NCBI RefSeq assembly: GCF_900258485.1
Contig: NZ_OGVE01000002.1
Span: forward strand, 186,001 to 250,000
Direction of reading: 5' to 3'
Length of the DNA stretch: 64,000 bases
Source: Helcococcus massiliensis
GTDB lineage: Bacteria; Bacillota; Clostridia; Tissierellales; Peptoniphilaceae
The notes under the pieces are model-generated. The model made no database searches and was not told the origin of the DNA. It saw only the letters and a list, made by a program, of their open reading frames with translations. Below, one piece after another: positions 7,880 to 17,667 of the stretch. The position numbers and the translations under genes are program-made. How positions within the stretch are numbered: position 1 is the stretch's first letter; each line of letters starts with the position of its first letter.

Positions 7880-8895
7880 AATTCCCCCCTTTGAGGAAGT
7901 TTCATCTTAAAATATTTAATTATTTTAAAAATAGATATAAAGGATGTAATAAACAATACTGATACAAAGGAAACTATTATAAAGTCTAACTTTATTTGCC
8001 TATTTCCAATTATTTCAAAGTAAAAAATAGTCAGTATTGTCGATACTAAGAGTCCTAAAAAAACTTTTGTTATATGGTCCTTTAGATGCAAGTTAATATA
8101 GTCTTTTAAACTTGCCCCATATATCCTGCTAATCAAAACATCTTTTTTTAATCTTCTACTATAAATTTCTGTGAAAAATATAAGTATCATATAAATTATC
8201 CCAAGAGACAGAAGTATTGCACGTGTGTAAAGACTTGTATTCCAATTCATCACTATAAATCTTTCTAATAGCTGCAATAGACTGTCTTTATTTTGCTTAA
8301 ATCCAGCTTGCTCAAAATGTGATATTAGATCACTCTCTTTTTCCTTAGGATGATTTCTCATATAGATATGGTCTATATCAGAAGTGTTTACAGAAAATAA
8401 ATTTTTTATTAATTTTAAATTTTTATTCTCAATAGCAATTGCAGAATTATCAGCTAAAACATTTATAATGTTTGTGTTATATTTATCTTCAAATCCATGT
8501 AATTTTTCGTCTATTTTTCCATTAAATATAGATTCCAGATCAGCTAGAAGCATAGAAACATTTTTTTTATTTATATAGTCATCTTTTGAAAAATATCTTA
8601 AATCTTGCGGTGAAATTATTTTCGATGAACTTGTATAATAGTACATAGAAGGGTCATATAGGGCAACCACAGAATCATCTTTATTTGTTTCAGCAACTAG
8701 AGATAGGTCTTCATAGTCTAACAAAAATGAAAAATCGCTATCCTTACTTTTGTTTGTTTTAGTAAATTGCAAATAGTCAGTTCCTAAATCATATTTATAC
8801 TTATAGTAGGCTCCTAAAACTAAATAGTTAAAAGCAAATATTAGACATATATTTAAAATGAATAGTATTAAATAAAAGTTTCGTTTTTCTTTCAT
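7876..8895 (-). CDS. FtsX-like ABC permease subunit, first gene of operon
   Basis: This 339-residue protein has the same plan as its partner: one N-terminal helix (about residues 7-28), an extracellular domain to about 220, and three C-terminal helices. The loop motif SRIYGASLKDY corresponds to the coupling helix of FtsX-type permeases. The two permeases are similar in plan but clearly diverged, which suggests an old duplication giving a heterodimeric exporter. An AGAGAG ribosome site precedes the ATG. A promoter candidate lies at 8917-8945. Confidence 0.75.
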   Translation of the reverse strand: MKEKRNFYLILFILNICLIFAFNYLVLGAYYKYKYDLGTDYLQFTKTNKSKDSDFSFLLDYEDLSLVAETNKDDSVVALYDPSMYYYTSSSKIISPQDLRYFSKDDYINKKNVSMLLADLESIFNGKIDEKLHGFEDKYNTNIINVLADNSAIAIENKNLKLIKNLFSVNTSDIDHIYMRNHPKEKESDLISHFEQAGFKQNKDSLLQLLERFIVMNWNTSLYTRAILLSLGIIYMILIFFTEIYSRRLKKDVLISRIYGASLKDYINLHLKDHITKVFLGLLVSTILTIFYFEIIGNRQIKLDFIIVSFVSVLFITSFISIFKIIKYFKMKLPQRGEL

Positions 8896-8916
8896 AATAT
8901 TCTCTCTTTATTATTA

Positions 8917-8945
8917 GCTATACGTTTACATTTTTATATTATCAA
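8917..8945 (-). promoter_or_regulatory. Candidate promoter of the ABC exporter operon
   Basis: TTGATA (8940-8945) and TATAGC (8917-8922) are 17 bp apart on the minus strand, just upstream of the first permease gene. The rest of the 8896-9041 gap shows nothing further. Confidence 0.5.
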
Positions 8946-9041
8946 AAAAGAATTATATTACCAATTATTTAGCATGCTTTTTTACATTCTTCATAAATAA
9001 ATACTATAGTTTTATAAATAATTTAAAGTAAGTTTTTTCAT

Positions 9042-9069
9042 AAAAAAAGCAGACCTAAGTCTGCTTTTT
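9042..9069 (-). terminator. groESL terminator
   Basis: An 11-bp perfect stem (AAAAAGCAGAC, loop CTAA) ends in a U run on the minus strand, 15 bp after the groEL stop codon. Confidence 0.9.
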
Positions 9070-9083
9070 CACGCTTTATTAAA

Positions 9084-10724
<1,641 letters not shown>

Positions 10725-10732
10725 TTAAACTC

Positions 10733-11002
10733 TTACTCTTCAACTACTGCTAATACATCTTCAAAGTCAATTACTATATAAGTATCATCTCCATCTTTAA
10801 TGTTAGTTCCCTTATATTTTGTATACAAGACTTTATCACCATTTCTAATCAAATCTGTATCTAGGTCTTTTGATATTTCTACCACTTCAGCAAACTCTGG
10901 TTTTTCTACTGCTGAATCAGGCATGATGATACCTGAAGAAGTTTTTTCTTCCTTATGTATCTCTTTTAAAACTAATCTTTGTCCTATTGGCTTAATCTTC
11001 AT
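10733..11002 (-). CDS. groES: 10-kDa co-chaperonin GroES
   Basis: The 89-residue lid of the GroEL chamber begins MKIKPIGQRLVLKEI. The mobile loop (EEKTSSGIIMPD) is at about residues 17-29. Length is slightly short of the usual 94-97 residues but domain order is complete. The start is preceded by GGGGGAAGT. Transcription begins at the promoter 11084-11111, with CIRCE in the leader. Confidence 0.97.
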   Translation of the reverse strand: MKIKPIGQRLVLKEIHKEEKTSSGIIMPDSAVEKPEFAEVVEISKDLDTDLIRNGDKVLYTKYKGTNIKDGDDTYIVIDFEDVLAVVEE

Positions 11003-11052
11003 ACTTCCCCCTATAATTAATTTTATTTTTTATATTCATTTTTAAAAGTTTA

Positions 11053-11079
11053 TTATCACTCTATACTCCCGAGTGATAA
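11053..11079 (-). promoter_or_regulatory. CIRCE element of groESL (HrcA operator)
   Basis: TTATCACTC-N9-GAGTGATAA is a perfect 9-bp inverted repeat. Compared with the CIRCE consensus TTAGCACTC-N9-GAGTGCTAA, the fourth base of each arm is changed symmetrically, so the palindrome is preserved. It starts 4 bp after the -10 box, where HrcA would block initiation. Confidence 0.92.
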
Positions 11080-11083
11080 TTTT

Positions 11084-11111
11084 ATTATAACATAAAGTCA
11101 AACATAGTCAA
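11084..11111 (-). promoter_or_regulatory. groESL promoter
   Basis: TTGACT (11106-11111) and TATAAT (11084-11089) are 16 bp apart. The -35 box lies inside the stem of the upstream gene's terminator hairpin. Confidence 0.8.
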
Positions 11112-11136
11112 AGTTATTTTTGACCTTGTTTGACTT
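11095..11136 (-). terminator. Hairpin terminator of the glycosylase gene, overlapping the groESL promoter
   Basis: A 42-bp inverted repeat has outer arms AAGTCAAACA/TGTTTGACTT and inner arms GTCAAA/TTTGAC around a 6-nt loop. It begins 5 bp after the glycosylase stop codon and is followed by TTTATG on the minus strand. It also contains the -35 box of the groESL promoter. Confidence 0.65.
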
Positions 11137-11140
11137 ATCT

Positions 11141-12031
11141 TTATTTTCCTATTTTATTTTCTCTTGCATAGTAGAATAAATATTGTTGAGCATATCCTCT
11201 AAAATCACCAAATAGCTCAGTTCCTTTTTCTAAAATCTTTTTATTAGGAATTTCATGTCCTATATATAAGGTCTCCATCAATCTTTTTACCCATACATCT
11301 ACTGGGAAGGTCTTTGGTCTGTTGTAGCCAAATAGCAGTATACAGTCCCTAACCTTGGGACCTACTCCATTAAGTTCAAGTAAGTTATTTCCTAAATCTT
11401 CATCTGATAAATCTTGAGAGAAATCCTCTGGCCTTGTTAAGAATGCTTGCCCAGCATCGACAATCCTTTGATTTCTAAATCCAACTCTAGCAATTTCTTT
11501 TACCTCTTCCGGGTCTGCTGATGCTAAAACTTCAGGCTTAGGAAAGGCATAATAGTCATTTCCCTTATAGGTCTGAATAAAGTCTCCATATGTTTCCGAT
11601 AGAATTTTTATGGATTTTTTTATCCTTGGTATTTGGTTATTAGCTGATATTATAAATGATACTATCATTTCAAATTGGTCTTGTTGTAAGATCCTAATTC
11701 CATAACCAAATTCCATAGCCTCTTGAAGACTTTCATTTAGGTTATATGCCTTTGTTTTTGCTAATTCTTTTTTTATTTCAGAATAATCCCTATCTAAATC
11801 AAAGTACTTGTGCCAAATATTCTCAAAATCTTCTTCATTACTATTGTAAATATATAAGTCATCACCTTTTTCTTCAAGCTCTATAACTTTATTGTAAGCA
11901 ACTATTATATAAGTATTATCTTCAGTTTTTTCCCAATTAAAGGCTTGGCCACATTCAAAGATGTGTTCAATATTAAAATCTCTTAAACCAGAAACTTTAA
12001 TCCCATTATTAATTGTTTCTATTGTGTACAT
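11141..12031 (-). CDS. 8-oxoguanine DNA glycosylase (OGG1-type HhH-GPD)
   Basis: The 296-residue base-excision repair enzyme removes 8-oxoguanine from DNA and nicks the abasic site. The N-terminal domain is OGG-like. The helix-hairpin-helix reads ELNGVGPKVRDCI, with catalytic K226, and the GPD aspartate is D245 in FPVDVWV. The bacterial members of this OGG1-like group are often found in clostridia. It starts at ATG after AAGGGGAGAAT, and a terminator separates it from dut upstream. Confidence 0.9.
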   Translation of the reverse strand: MYTIETINNGIKVSGLRDFNIEHIFECGQAFNWEKTEDNTYIIVAYNKVIELEEKGDDLYIYNSNEEDFENIWHKYFDLDRDYSEIKKELAKTKAYNLNESLQEAMEFGYGIRILQQDQFEMIVSFIISANNQIPRIKKSIKILSETYGDFIQTYKGNDYYAFPKPEVLASADPEEVKEIARVGFRNQRIVDAGQAFLTRPEDFSQDLSDEDLGNNLLELNGVGPKVRDCILLFGYNRPKTFPVDVWVKRLMETLYIGHEIPNKKILEKGTELFGDFRGYAQQYLFYYARENKIGK

Positions 12032-12043
12032 ATTCTCCCCTTA

Positions 12044-12075
12044 TAAAAAAAGGATTAAATATAAATTTAATCCTT
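12044..12075 (-). terminator. Terminator after dut
   Basis: AGGATTAAAT and ATTTAATCCT form a 10-bp stem with an ATAA loop, followed by seven U residues on the minus strand. It begins 5 bp after the dut stop codon. Confidence 0.8.
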
Positions 12076-12079
12076 GGCT

Positions 12080-12505
12080 TTATTTACCTGTGGAACCTAT
12101 TCCACCTTCTCCTCTTTCAGTTTCATCAAGACTATCGACTAGTTCTATATCTACCTTTACATAAGGTTGTATAACCATTTGAGCTAGTCTTTCACCATGT
12201 TCTATAGTATAAGGTTTATCAGAATTATTCACAAAAAATATCTGTATGTCACCCCTATAGTCCGAGTCAATGATTCCTACTGTATTAGCTAAAGTTATCC
12301 TATGTTTAATACCTGTGGAAGACCTTGGGTAAACAGCACCAAAATATCCTTTTGGAATGGAAACTCTAATGCCTGTTGGCACCTTGGCCACTTCATTTGG
12401 TCCTACTACTATCGGTTCTTTGTTGTTGCAATATAAATCAAAACCCGCTGAACCTTCTGTAGCATAAGCAGGTTTGAATTTTTCTGTCATCATTTTTAAT
12501 TTCAT
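12080..12505 (-). CDS. dut: dUTP diphosphatase
   Basis: This trimeric dUTPase hydrolyses dUTP to dUMP and PPi, keeping uracil out of DNA and supplying dTMP synthesis. Motifs are present in order: GSAGFDLY (motif 1), PRSSTG (motif 2), GIIDSDYRG (motif 3), GERLAQMV (motif 4), and the glycine-rich tail RGEGGIGSTGK (motif 5). I choose the ATG at 12505, because AGGAG lies 5 nt upstream; the in-frame GTG at 12511 overlaps that site. The product is 141 residues. It lies just downstream of rnpB. Confidence 0.95.
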   Translation of the reverse strand: MKLKMMTEKFKPAYATEGSAGFDLYCNNKEPIVVGPNEVAKVPTGIRVSIPKGYFGAVYPRSSTGIKHRITLANTVGIIDSDYRGDIQIFFVNNSDKPYTIEHGERLAQMVIQPYVKVDIELVDSLDETERGEGGIGSTGK

Positions 12506-12533
12506 ACTCACTCCTAATTTTTTGGATTAAGTT

Positions 12534-12876
12534 TAGCAAGCATGTCTATAAGCCGTGTTCTGTATTAGATAATCATCTATCTAGGTCTACAGTCGCCTAT
12601 AGACTCAAGCAATCTACCTTCCGGGCCCTGCCAGCTGCAGGACTTTTATCCTATCTTGATCTTGCACCGAATGGGGTTTACATAGCCACATAGTTACCTA
12701 TATGCTGGTGAGCTCTTACCTCGCCTTTCCACCCTTACCTGGATTACCAGGCGGTATATCTCTGTTGCACTATCCTTGGAGTCACCTCCACCAGATGTTA
12801 TCTGGCATTCTGCTGTGTGGTGCACGGACTTTCCTCTAGATATTTATATCTAGCGATTATCTGACATACTTGCCTA
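12534..12876 (-). ncRNA. rnpB: RNase P RNA (type A)
   Basis: The catalytic RNA subunit of RNase P, which matures tRNA 5' ends. On the minus strand the conserved GAGGAAAGTCCG block lies near 12840, and ACAGAACACGGCTTA lies at the 3' end near 12555. P1 is formed by GCAAGTATGTC and GACATGCTTGC, which sets the ends. The GTAAGAGCTCACC and AAACCCCAT...GGTGCAAGATCAA segments are typical of the ancestral type A fold and not of the Bacillus type B fold. Ends are accurate to a few bases. Confidence 0.95.
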
Positions 12877-12879
12877 TAT

Positions 12880-12908
12880 ATTTTACCTTAAAATGGGATT
12901 CTTTTCAA
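12880..12908 (-). promoter_or_regulatory. rnpB promoter
   Basis: TTGAAA (12903-12908) and TAAAAT (12880-12885) are 17 bp apart, placing the start at the 5' side of P1. The -35 box overlaps the stop codon of the nuclease-like gene. Confidence 0.75.
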
Positions 12909-13717
12909 TTGATAAGATCTTTAGCGGGATTAATTATATATAAATTAAGATAGACAAAAATATTTTTCAGGTTTAAGGGATGAGATTCGGATTCGAAAAA
13001 GTAAATAAAATCTACTCCATGCAAGTATCCTTCGTCCTCATAAATTTTTATTTTTTTATAAGCATCATTTCTATATTCTTCATTATCCATAAGCCCAAAA
13101 TATTCTATTAACAAGACCTTACCAGTCGCTGGATTTAAGACTGTAAAATCTGGATATAAAGTATTTTTACTCTTTTTTAGAAATATCGGACACTCATACT
13201 TGAATTTAATATTATTATCATATAAATAATCCGCAATTATTTTTTCAATACGACGTCTAACTTGAACCCCTGATTTTGTAGGAATAATTAAATTTTCACT
13301 TTTATACGAACTTGGGATGAATGGGATTTTATACCATTCTTCAACTAGGTCTACCCAGCTTTTATTTATTGGTTCAATATATTTTTCTTTTTCAGGATGA
13401 AAATTTCGTTGAAAATTAAACAATTTCTTTTTATCACAATACTTTAATATAGAATTTACTTTCTTCATTAGAGCTCTACTATGTAGATTTAACTTTCTGT
13501 AGTATTCTTGTTGAATAAGATACTTCTTTTTATCTTCCTCATTATCAGATAAATATCTTTTTTCGCCATTAGATAAATGATAAAATCGACTTTTTCCATT
13601 TATCTTGGATACCCATATCTTATCCTTGTTATTTTTATCTAATTTAGATTCACTTATTTTGATATTTTCTTCTAAATTATTTTTTATTTCCATTAAATTT
13701 TCTTCTATTGATTTCAT
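12905..13717 (-). CDS. PD-(D/E)XK-like nuclease family protein, uncharacterised
   Basis: The 270-residue protein resembles an unnamed family common in anaerobic Firmicutes. Residues 32-75 match its N-terminal pattern (a WVSKINGKSRFYH strand pair, then a coil). Residues 150-255 carry the nuclease-like core: E158 in RRRIEKIIADYL, D190 in YPDFTVLNP, E205 in LIEYFGLMD, and a lysine-rich helix (AYKKIKIYEDEG). This order fits a PD-(D/E)XK fold, but the lysine usually two residues after E205 is a phenylalanine, so catalysis is uncertain. It has an AAGGAG site before ATG and is preceded by two hairpin repeats. Function and substrate are unknown. Confidence 0.65.
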   Translation of the reverse strand: MKSIEENLMEIKNNLEENIKISESKLDKNNKDKIWVSKINGKSRFYHLSNGEKRYLSDNEEDKKKYLIQQEYYRKLNLHSRALMKKVNSILKYCDKKKLFNFQRNFHPEKEKYIEPINKSWVDLVEEWYKIPFIPSSYKSENLIIPTKSGVQVRRRIEKIIADYLYDNNIKFKYECPIFLKKSKNTLYPDFTVLNPATGKVLLIEYFGLMDNEEYRNDAYKKIKIYEDEGYLHGVDFIYFFESESHPLNLKNIFVYLNLYIINPAKDLIN

Positions 13718-13748
13718 TTTAACTCCTTAATATTTTTCAAATTTATAT

Positions 13749-13945
13749 AAATAAGTTTTAAATTAACTTTTTGACTTTTATACTTACACTTTTCACATTT
13801 TAGTAAGTTTTATTTTCAATTTTCGATTTTAAAACTTATTTACTCTTGGTTGGATAAGTTTTAAATCTACTTTTCGAATTTTACACTTACACTTTTCACA
13901 TTTTAGTAAGTTTTATTTTCAATTTTTGTTTTTAAAACTTATTTA
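13749..13945. repeat. Two tandem MITE-like hairpin repeats, 103-bp period
   Basis: Copy 1 spans 13749-13841 and copy 2 spans 13854-13944. Copy 1 has perfect 14-bp terminal inverted repeats (AAATAAGTTTTAAA/TTTAAAACTTATTT); in copy 2 they are 12 bp. An inner stem ACTTAC/GTAAGT lies around the centre of each. The copies differ mainly near the left arm and share an unbroken core of over 40 bp. No ORF is present. They fill most of the gap between the nuclease-like gene and the Nif3-like gene; the remaining 13946-14000 shows nothing. Confidence 0.8.
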
Positions 13946-13999
13946 TCAAATCTCATAGTTTTGCTCTCACCTTTTTATCTCCAATATCTCATTTAAAAG

Positions 14000-14038
14000 C
14001 AAAAAGAGCTCACAAAAGTCTTAACTTTTGTAAGCTCT
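14000..14038 (-). terminator. Terminator of trmK-nif3
   Basis: A 15-bp stem (AGAGCTCACAAAAGT with one mismatch) is followed by a U tract on the minus strand, about 30 bp after the Nif3-like stop codon. Confidence 0.88.
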
Positions 14039-14066
14039 CACCCTTACTCTTATATAATAACATTTT

Positions 14067-14846
14067 TTACATTATTTTTCTTAAATATTTATCTTCATTA
14101 TAGTATTTAATTATATTTATTTGTCCGTCTTCAAATTCTTCATCCAGTATTCTTTCAACAAAATATGTGAAGAACTTTTCAGACCCCTCATGAGATATAT
14201 CTATCAAGGTTATACCTTGTTCTATAGCATCCATGGCGTCATGGTGACCTATATCTCCCGTTATGAATAAATCAATACCCAATCTTTTCACATCTTCTAT
14301 AAAACTCATCCCGGACCCAGTAACTAGACCAATTTTCTTAAACTCATTTTTATCTCCCCAGACTACAAGATGGTCTAAGTCTAGGTTTTCTTTTATTTGT
14401 TCCACCAGGGGTCTTAGACTAATCTTCTCGTTTGCATAGTCTCCATAAGCCAAAGTTTTCGCTTCATTAGTATATGAAATCTTTCCTTCAGATTGGAAAC
14501 CTAGTCTATTAAAAATATACTCATTAAAACCAGCCATGTCTATTGGTGAATGGGAAGCATATATAACTATGTTGTTTTTAATAGCATTGATAAGCTTTGA
14601 TCCTTTGAAATTATCCTTGTCTATATTTGCTATAGTTGGAAAAATAAGTGGATGGTGGCATATTATTAAATTAACATCTTCTTCAACTGCTCTTGCTAGG
14701 GCTTCTTCTGTTATTTCTAGGGTCACCATTATATTCTTAAGTTCTTGATTTATATCACCCACTTGAATACCTGAATTATCCCAATCTTCACTCGTTTCTA
14801 AAGGATAGTCTTCTTCAAAACTATTTATTAATTCTTTAATTCGCAC
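14067..14846 (-). CDS. Nif3-like dinuclear metal centre hexameric protein
   Basis: This 259-residue Nif3/YbgI family protein is often annotated as GTP cyclohydrolase I type 2. Metal-binding residues are visible: HH in LIICHHPLIF (about residues 62-66), an aspartate in SHSPIDMA, and the C-terminal SHEGSEKFF. It is the short form without the inserted PII-like domain found in longer Bacillus members. It overlaps trmK by 19 nt; the trmK-nif3 pair downstream of rpoD is a recurring Firmicute arrangement. The biological role is not settled. Confidence 0.88.
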   Translation of the reverse strand: MRIKELINSFEEDYPLETSEDWDNSGIQVGDINQELKNIMVTLEITEEALARAVEEDVNLIICHHPLIFPTIANIDKDNFKGSKLINAIKNNIVIYASHSPIDMAGFNEYIFNRLGFQSEGKISYTNEAKTLAYGDYANEKISLRPLVEQIKENLDLDHLVVWGDKNEFKKIGLVTGSGMSFIEDVKRLGIDLFITGDIGHHDAMDAIEQGITLIDISHEGSEKFFTYFVERILDEEFEDGQINIIKYYNEDKYLRKIM

Positions 14847-15511
14847 AATAATTCCTCCAACTTTTGATTTTTAACCTTCAACTCTTCTATTCTATCTGTA
14901 ATTCTGGCTGAATCAATTCCAGAAAACTTTTCTAATATTCCATGGTTTCTATTTATCTCTTGTTCAATCTCTTTTATAGTGAATGGGTTTTTATTTGCTA
15001 AATTGTTTTTTCCATACATATATTCGTAGTCCCTATCATAACTAGTCTTTTCACCAGTGTATTTGATAACAACCACATCATATAAGACACCCTCGTCTTC
15101 TATTTTTTCATCATTTATTATTGTAAAACCATTATCCATCAACCATCTTCTATAGTATTCAAGGGAATTATTTGGTGATGTAATTATTTTTTCTAAAGAC
15201 CTTGATAAATCCAAGTTGCCTCTTAAAATATTTACTATCAGATTTGCTCCCATACCAGAAATTACAGCCTCTTCTATATCCATTGGCAGATTTTTCAATC
15301 CATCTGTCACTATTGTTTCTATTTCATATCCAGAATGTTTCAGCTTATCTTTTAGTTTTTGTAAGGAAGGAGCAGAAATATCTGTAGCAATAACCTTTTT
15401 AGGATTTTTTTCTTCATAAATTTTTATGGCTGTTATACCATGGTCAGATCCAATATCTGCAACTATTTTATTTTCTCCTACAAAAGATACTATTTTATCT
15501 AATCTTTTCAT
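14828..15511 (-). CDS. trmK: tRNA (adenine(22)-N1)-methyltransferase
   Basis: This SAM-dependent methyltransferase makes m1A22 in tRNA. The SAM-binding motif VADIGSDHGITAI lies near residues 17-29, and the family motif ISGMGANLI near 85. A C-terminal coiled coil (about 185-227) completes the usual 225-240 residue length. AGGAG precedes the ATG. It has its own promoter just after the rpoD terminator and forms an operon with the Nif3-like gene. Confidence 0.9.
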   Translation of the reverse strand: MKRLDKIVSFVGENKIVADIGSDHGITAIKIYEEKNPKKVIATDISAPSLQKLKDKLKHSGYEIETIVTDGLKNLPMDIEEAVISGMGANLIVNILRGNLDLSRSLEKIITSPNNSLEYYRRWLMDNGFTIINDEKIEDEGVLYDVVVIKYTGEKTSYDRDYEYMYGKNNLANKNPFTIKEIEQEINRNHGILEKFSGIDSARITDRIEELKVKNQKLEELLCELKN

Positions 15512-15557
15512 TTCTTAACTCCTCATCCTCAGCTTAATTAATACCATATATACTTAT

Positions 15558-15586
15558 ATCATAAGCTTAAAATTATATCTAGACAA
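15558..15586 (-). promoter_or_regulatory. trmK promoter
   Basis: TTGTCT (15581-15586) and TATGAT (15558-15563) are 17 bp apart, between the rpoD terminator and trmK. Confidence 0.6.
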
Positions 15587-15597
15587 TATTTAAAAAA

Positions 15598-15619
15598 GAA
15601 AAAAGCCTTGCGGCTTTTT
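15598..15619 (-). terminator. Terminator of the phoH-rpoD cluster
   Basis: AAAAAGCC-TTGC-GGCTTTTT forms a compact hairpin with a U tract, directly after the rpoD stop codon. Confidence 0.85.
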
Positions 15620-15627
15620 CCTAAATA

Positions 15628-17658
15628 TTAAAATCCTTCTAAGAAGTCTTTTACCTTATCACCCTTACCAGGTCTTCTAAGTTTTCTAATAGCTTTAGCT
15701 TCGATTTGTCTTATACGTTCTCTGGTTACATCAAATTCCTTACCTACATCTTCCAAGGTTTTTGGTACACCATCAATTAATCCAAATCTCAATTCTATAA
15801 CTCTTTTCTCTCTTTCAGAAAGGGTTGATAAAATCTCTTCTAAATGCTCTCTTAGCATAGTTTGGTCTGCGGCTTGTTCAGGAGCAAGGGCTCTTTCATC
15901 TTCTATAAAATCACCTAAGTGTGAATCGTCCTCTTCACCTATTGGAGCTTCTAATGACACAGGCTCTTGTGAAATTTTTCTTACTTCTCTTACTTTCTCT
16001 TCGTCTATACCCATTTCCTTAGCAATTTCAGCATTGGTAGGGTTACGTCCTAATTTTTGAACTAGTTGCCTTTGAGTTCTAACTAATTTATTTATAGTTT
16101 CAACCATATGAACTGGTATCCTGATTGTACGTGCCTGGTCAGCAATAGACCTTGTAATAGCTTGTCTTATCCACCAGGTCGCATAAGTTGAAAACTTAAA
16201 ACCTCTCTTATAGTCGAACTTTTCTACAGCCTTCATTAAACCTAAGTTCCCCTCTTGGATAAGGTCTAGGAATGACATCCCTCTACCTACGTATTTTTTC
16301 GCAATAGAAACAACTAATCTTAAGTTGGTTTCAGCTAATTTCGCTTTCGCTAATTCACCAGTCCTATTTAGTTTTTTAAGATATTTTATATCTGCTTCAT
16401 CTAATTCTGCAGAGGTAATCATCTTTTCATTTAACTTACCTTTTTCGTAGATTCTTTTTATAGTTTCATATTCATCTACTGATAAGCTTATATCTGCTTG
16501 GTTTTCTCCACCTTCAAGTCTATTAAATATCTTTTCTAAACCTATATCTAAAATACTATAAGCTTCTTCTTCGAAGAACATTAACTTCCTACTGTCCTTA
16601 TCATACTTTTCTCTAATAAGCACGTCAGAATATACATAATATTTTAATATTTGATATTTCTTTTCAGTAGATAAATCATCAGCATCTGTATAAAGTTTTA
16701 TACCTAAATCTGAAAATTCTTCATGGTAATAATCTTCAGAATCTGTTTTGTCTGAAAGAGATCTTGATAGCTTCAATATTCTATCTCTATTACTTAAAAC
16801 ATAATTGAAGATATCTTCATAACTATTTACATTAACTTGATCTAATTCTAACTCGTGGTTTTCATCAATTAATAAATCGAACAAGACAGATTTGATCATT
16901 TCAACAGTCACTCTTACGTCATTCACTTGATCTAAACTAGGCTCATCTTTATCTAACCTATTTACGATCATGTCATTAAGAGCTTTTAGAATTTGCAGTC
17001 TTATATTTTCTTCTTCGCTCGCTTTTTCTTCCTTATTTGTAAAGTCTCTAAAGGCCTTAGCAAATTTAAGGTCATCTAGTTTTTCTTTCGGAATCTCTTC
17101 CCCATCTTCTAATAAAGAATTTGAATATAGTAAATTTTTAGCTAGGTCGAAATAAATTTGTTTTTTAGATAATTCAACCTCTTCATCTAATGTATAAGGA
17201 AGATTATTTATAGCCTTATAAGCTATATCCCCTTCTTCCATTTCCCTTGCTAACTGTATTTCTTCATCTTTTGTAAGAAGATTTAATTTACCAATTTCTT
17301 TTAAATACATCTTAACAGGATCATCAACGAAGGCACCCTTGATTTCACTGATATTTTCATCAACAAGTTCTTCATCATCTTCTTCATCATCGTCATCATC
17401 ATTATCCATTATGGAATCATAATCAACTTCATCAGGATCATCTTCTTCTACTTCATACATATCTTTTAACAAGTCTATATCAAGTTGGGTCAAATCTTTC
17501 CTTAATTTATCTACATCGTCCTCTTCTAGTTCTGAAAACCCTTCAATTGACTCTAGCTGAGATATCAAAATAGTATCATTATTATCTTCAGCTATTGATT
17601 TAGCCTCTTCTAAAATAGACAATCTTAAATCTTCTAACTCTATATCATTATCTTTCAC
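15628..17658 (-). CDS. rpoD: RNA polymerase primary sigma factor RpoD with large insert
   Basis: This is the housekeeping sigma factor of 676 residues. Region 1.1 is near the N-terminus, followed by a very acidic stretch (residues about 73-100). Region 1.2 begins at [16 protein letters not shown] near 112. Regions 2-4 run from about 435 to the end and include [26 protein letters not shown] and the region 4 helix-turn-helix. Between 1.2 and 2.1 lies an insert of about 290 residues, whereas most Firmicute RpoD proteins, about 370 residues long, are nearly continuous here. The start is GTG after GAGGAGG. It follows dnaG by 9 bp. Confidence 0.97.
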   Translation of the reverse strand: MKDNDIELEDLRLSILEEAKSIAEDNNDTILISQLESIEGFSELEEDDVDKLRKDLTQLDIDLLKDMYEVEEDDPDEVDYDSIMDNDDDDDEEDDEELVDENISEIKGAFVDDPVKMYLKEIGKLNLLTKDEEIQLAREMEEGDIAYKAINNLPYTLDEEVELSKKQIYFDLAKNLLYSNSLLEDGEEIPKEKLDDLKFAKAFRDFTNKEEKASEEENIRLQILKALNDMIVNRLDKDEPSLDQVNDVRVTVEMIKSVLFDLLIDENHELELDQVNVNSYEDIFNYVLSNRDRILKLSRSLSDKTDSEDYYHEEFSDLGIKLYTDADDLSTEKKYQILKYYVYSDVLIREKYDKDSRKLMFFEEEAYSILDIGLEKIFNRLEGGENQADISLSVDEYETIKRIYEKGKLNEKMITSAELDEADIKYLKKLNRTGELAKAKLAETNLRLVVSIAKKYVGRGMSFLDLIQEGNLGLMKAVEKFDYKRGFKFSTYATWWIRQAITRSIADQARTIRIPVHMVETINKLVRTQRQLVQKLGRNPTNAEIAKEMGIDEEKVREVRKISQEPVSLEAPIGEEDDSHLGDFIEDERALAPEQAADQTMLREHLEEILSTLSEREKRVIELRFGLIDGVPKTLEDVGKEFDVTRERIRQIEAKAIRKLRRPGKGDKVKDFLEGF

Positions 17659-17667
17659 ATTGCCTCC

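Noticed and set aside
13749-13945. Possible CRISPR array or type III toxin-antitoxin RNA repeats
   Set aside because: There are only two copies, the period is 103 bp with no variable spacers, and the units are internally palindromic. No Cas or ToxN-like gene is nearby.
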